Source: Procambarus clarkii (lineage: Eukaryota; Arthropoda; Malacostraca; Decapoda; Cambaridae). From it: a stretch of 64,000 nucleotides of DNA. The notes under the pieces are model-generated. The model worked only from the letters and a program-made list of their open reading frames with translations. It did not search any database and was not told the origin of the DNA. The position numbers and the translations under genes are program-made. The DNA is taken from contig NC_091176.1 of assembly GCF_040958095.1 (NCBI RefSeq), positions 45,008,855 to 45,072,854 of the forward strand. The letters are read 5' to 3'. Positions 60,448 through 64,000 of this stretch are shown piece by piece (the stretch's first letter is position 1; every line of letters starts with the position of its first letter).

Positions 60448-64000
<3,553 letters not shown>

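Overview
Eukaryotic, intergenic to intronic DNA, almost certainly from a decapod crustacean and probably a freshwater crayfish. This is inferred from CR1-group LINEs, Penelope-like elements, a tRNA-headed SINE, TTAGG-type telomere-like motifs, long TA arrays and a 33-residue ankyrin exon with consensus splice sites. There are no bacterial features: no operons, no ribosome binding sites and no CRISPR. Nearly all long open frames are transposon proteins or translated simple repeats; host coding sequence is at most a few small exons.

Layout. 1-13.6 kb: a G/T-rich minisatellite split by four CR1-group LINE copies, all on the minus strand; the two longest carry ORF1 and an endonuclease-reverse transcriptase ORF2. 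Copy B is itself broken by a 176-bp fold-back insertion with a 13-bp target duplication. 14.9-17.5 kb: LTR/leader-like sequence without coding capacity. 18.1-32.4 kb: a host locus with one ankyrin exon and about three tandem units (exon-like block, AT-rich intron block, GA repeat, GATA-type repeat). The second unit was split by a roughly 9-kb nest of insertions: two Penelope-like elements with inverted arms, a five-unit tandem array of 286-bp tRNA-like repeats, a fold-back MITE and TA arrays. 32.4-41 kb: CR1 fragments, two LINEs of a second family meeting tail to tail, a LINE tail, and a SINE that shares that tail. 42.2-49.3 kb: a young, nearly complete LTR retrotransposon with 1,020-bp LTRs, a 5-bp target duplication and the unusual domain order gag-protease-integrase-RT-RNase H (Gmr1-like). 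49.9-51.6 kb: an orphan zinc-knuckle ORF1. 53.7-54.9 kb: a LINE RNase H fragment. 56.2-61.5 kb: four copies of a TIR element sitting in TA arrays, with a nearly complete restriction-enzyme-like-endonuclease (R2-superclade) LINE between the first two. 61.5-64 kb: a 260-bp tRNA-like satellite with a three-unit higher-order period, running off the window.

Most interesting signal. The termini of two unrelated Penelope-like elements, and of the small fold-back insertion, each fold on paper as a hammerhead ribozyme. In every one the conserved core CUGANGA is replaced by UUGANAA, which is the paired change C3 to U with G8 to A and would keep the essential 3-8 base pair. The Gmr1-like domain order, the SINE/LINE shared tail and the higher-order tRNA-like satellite are the next best leads. 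All family assignments come from reading motifs by eye; no database search was possible.
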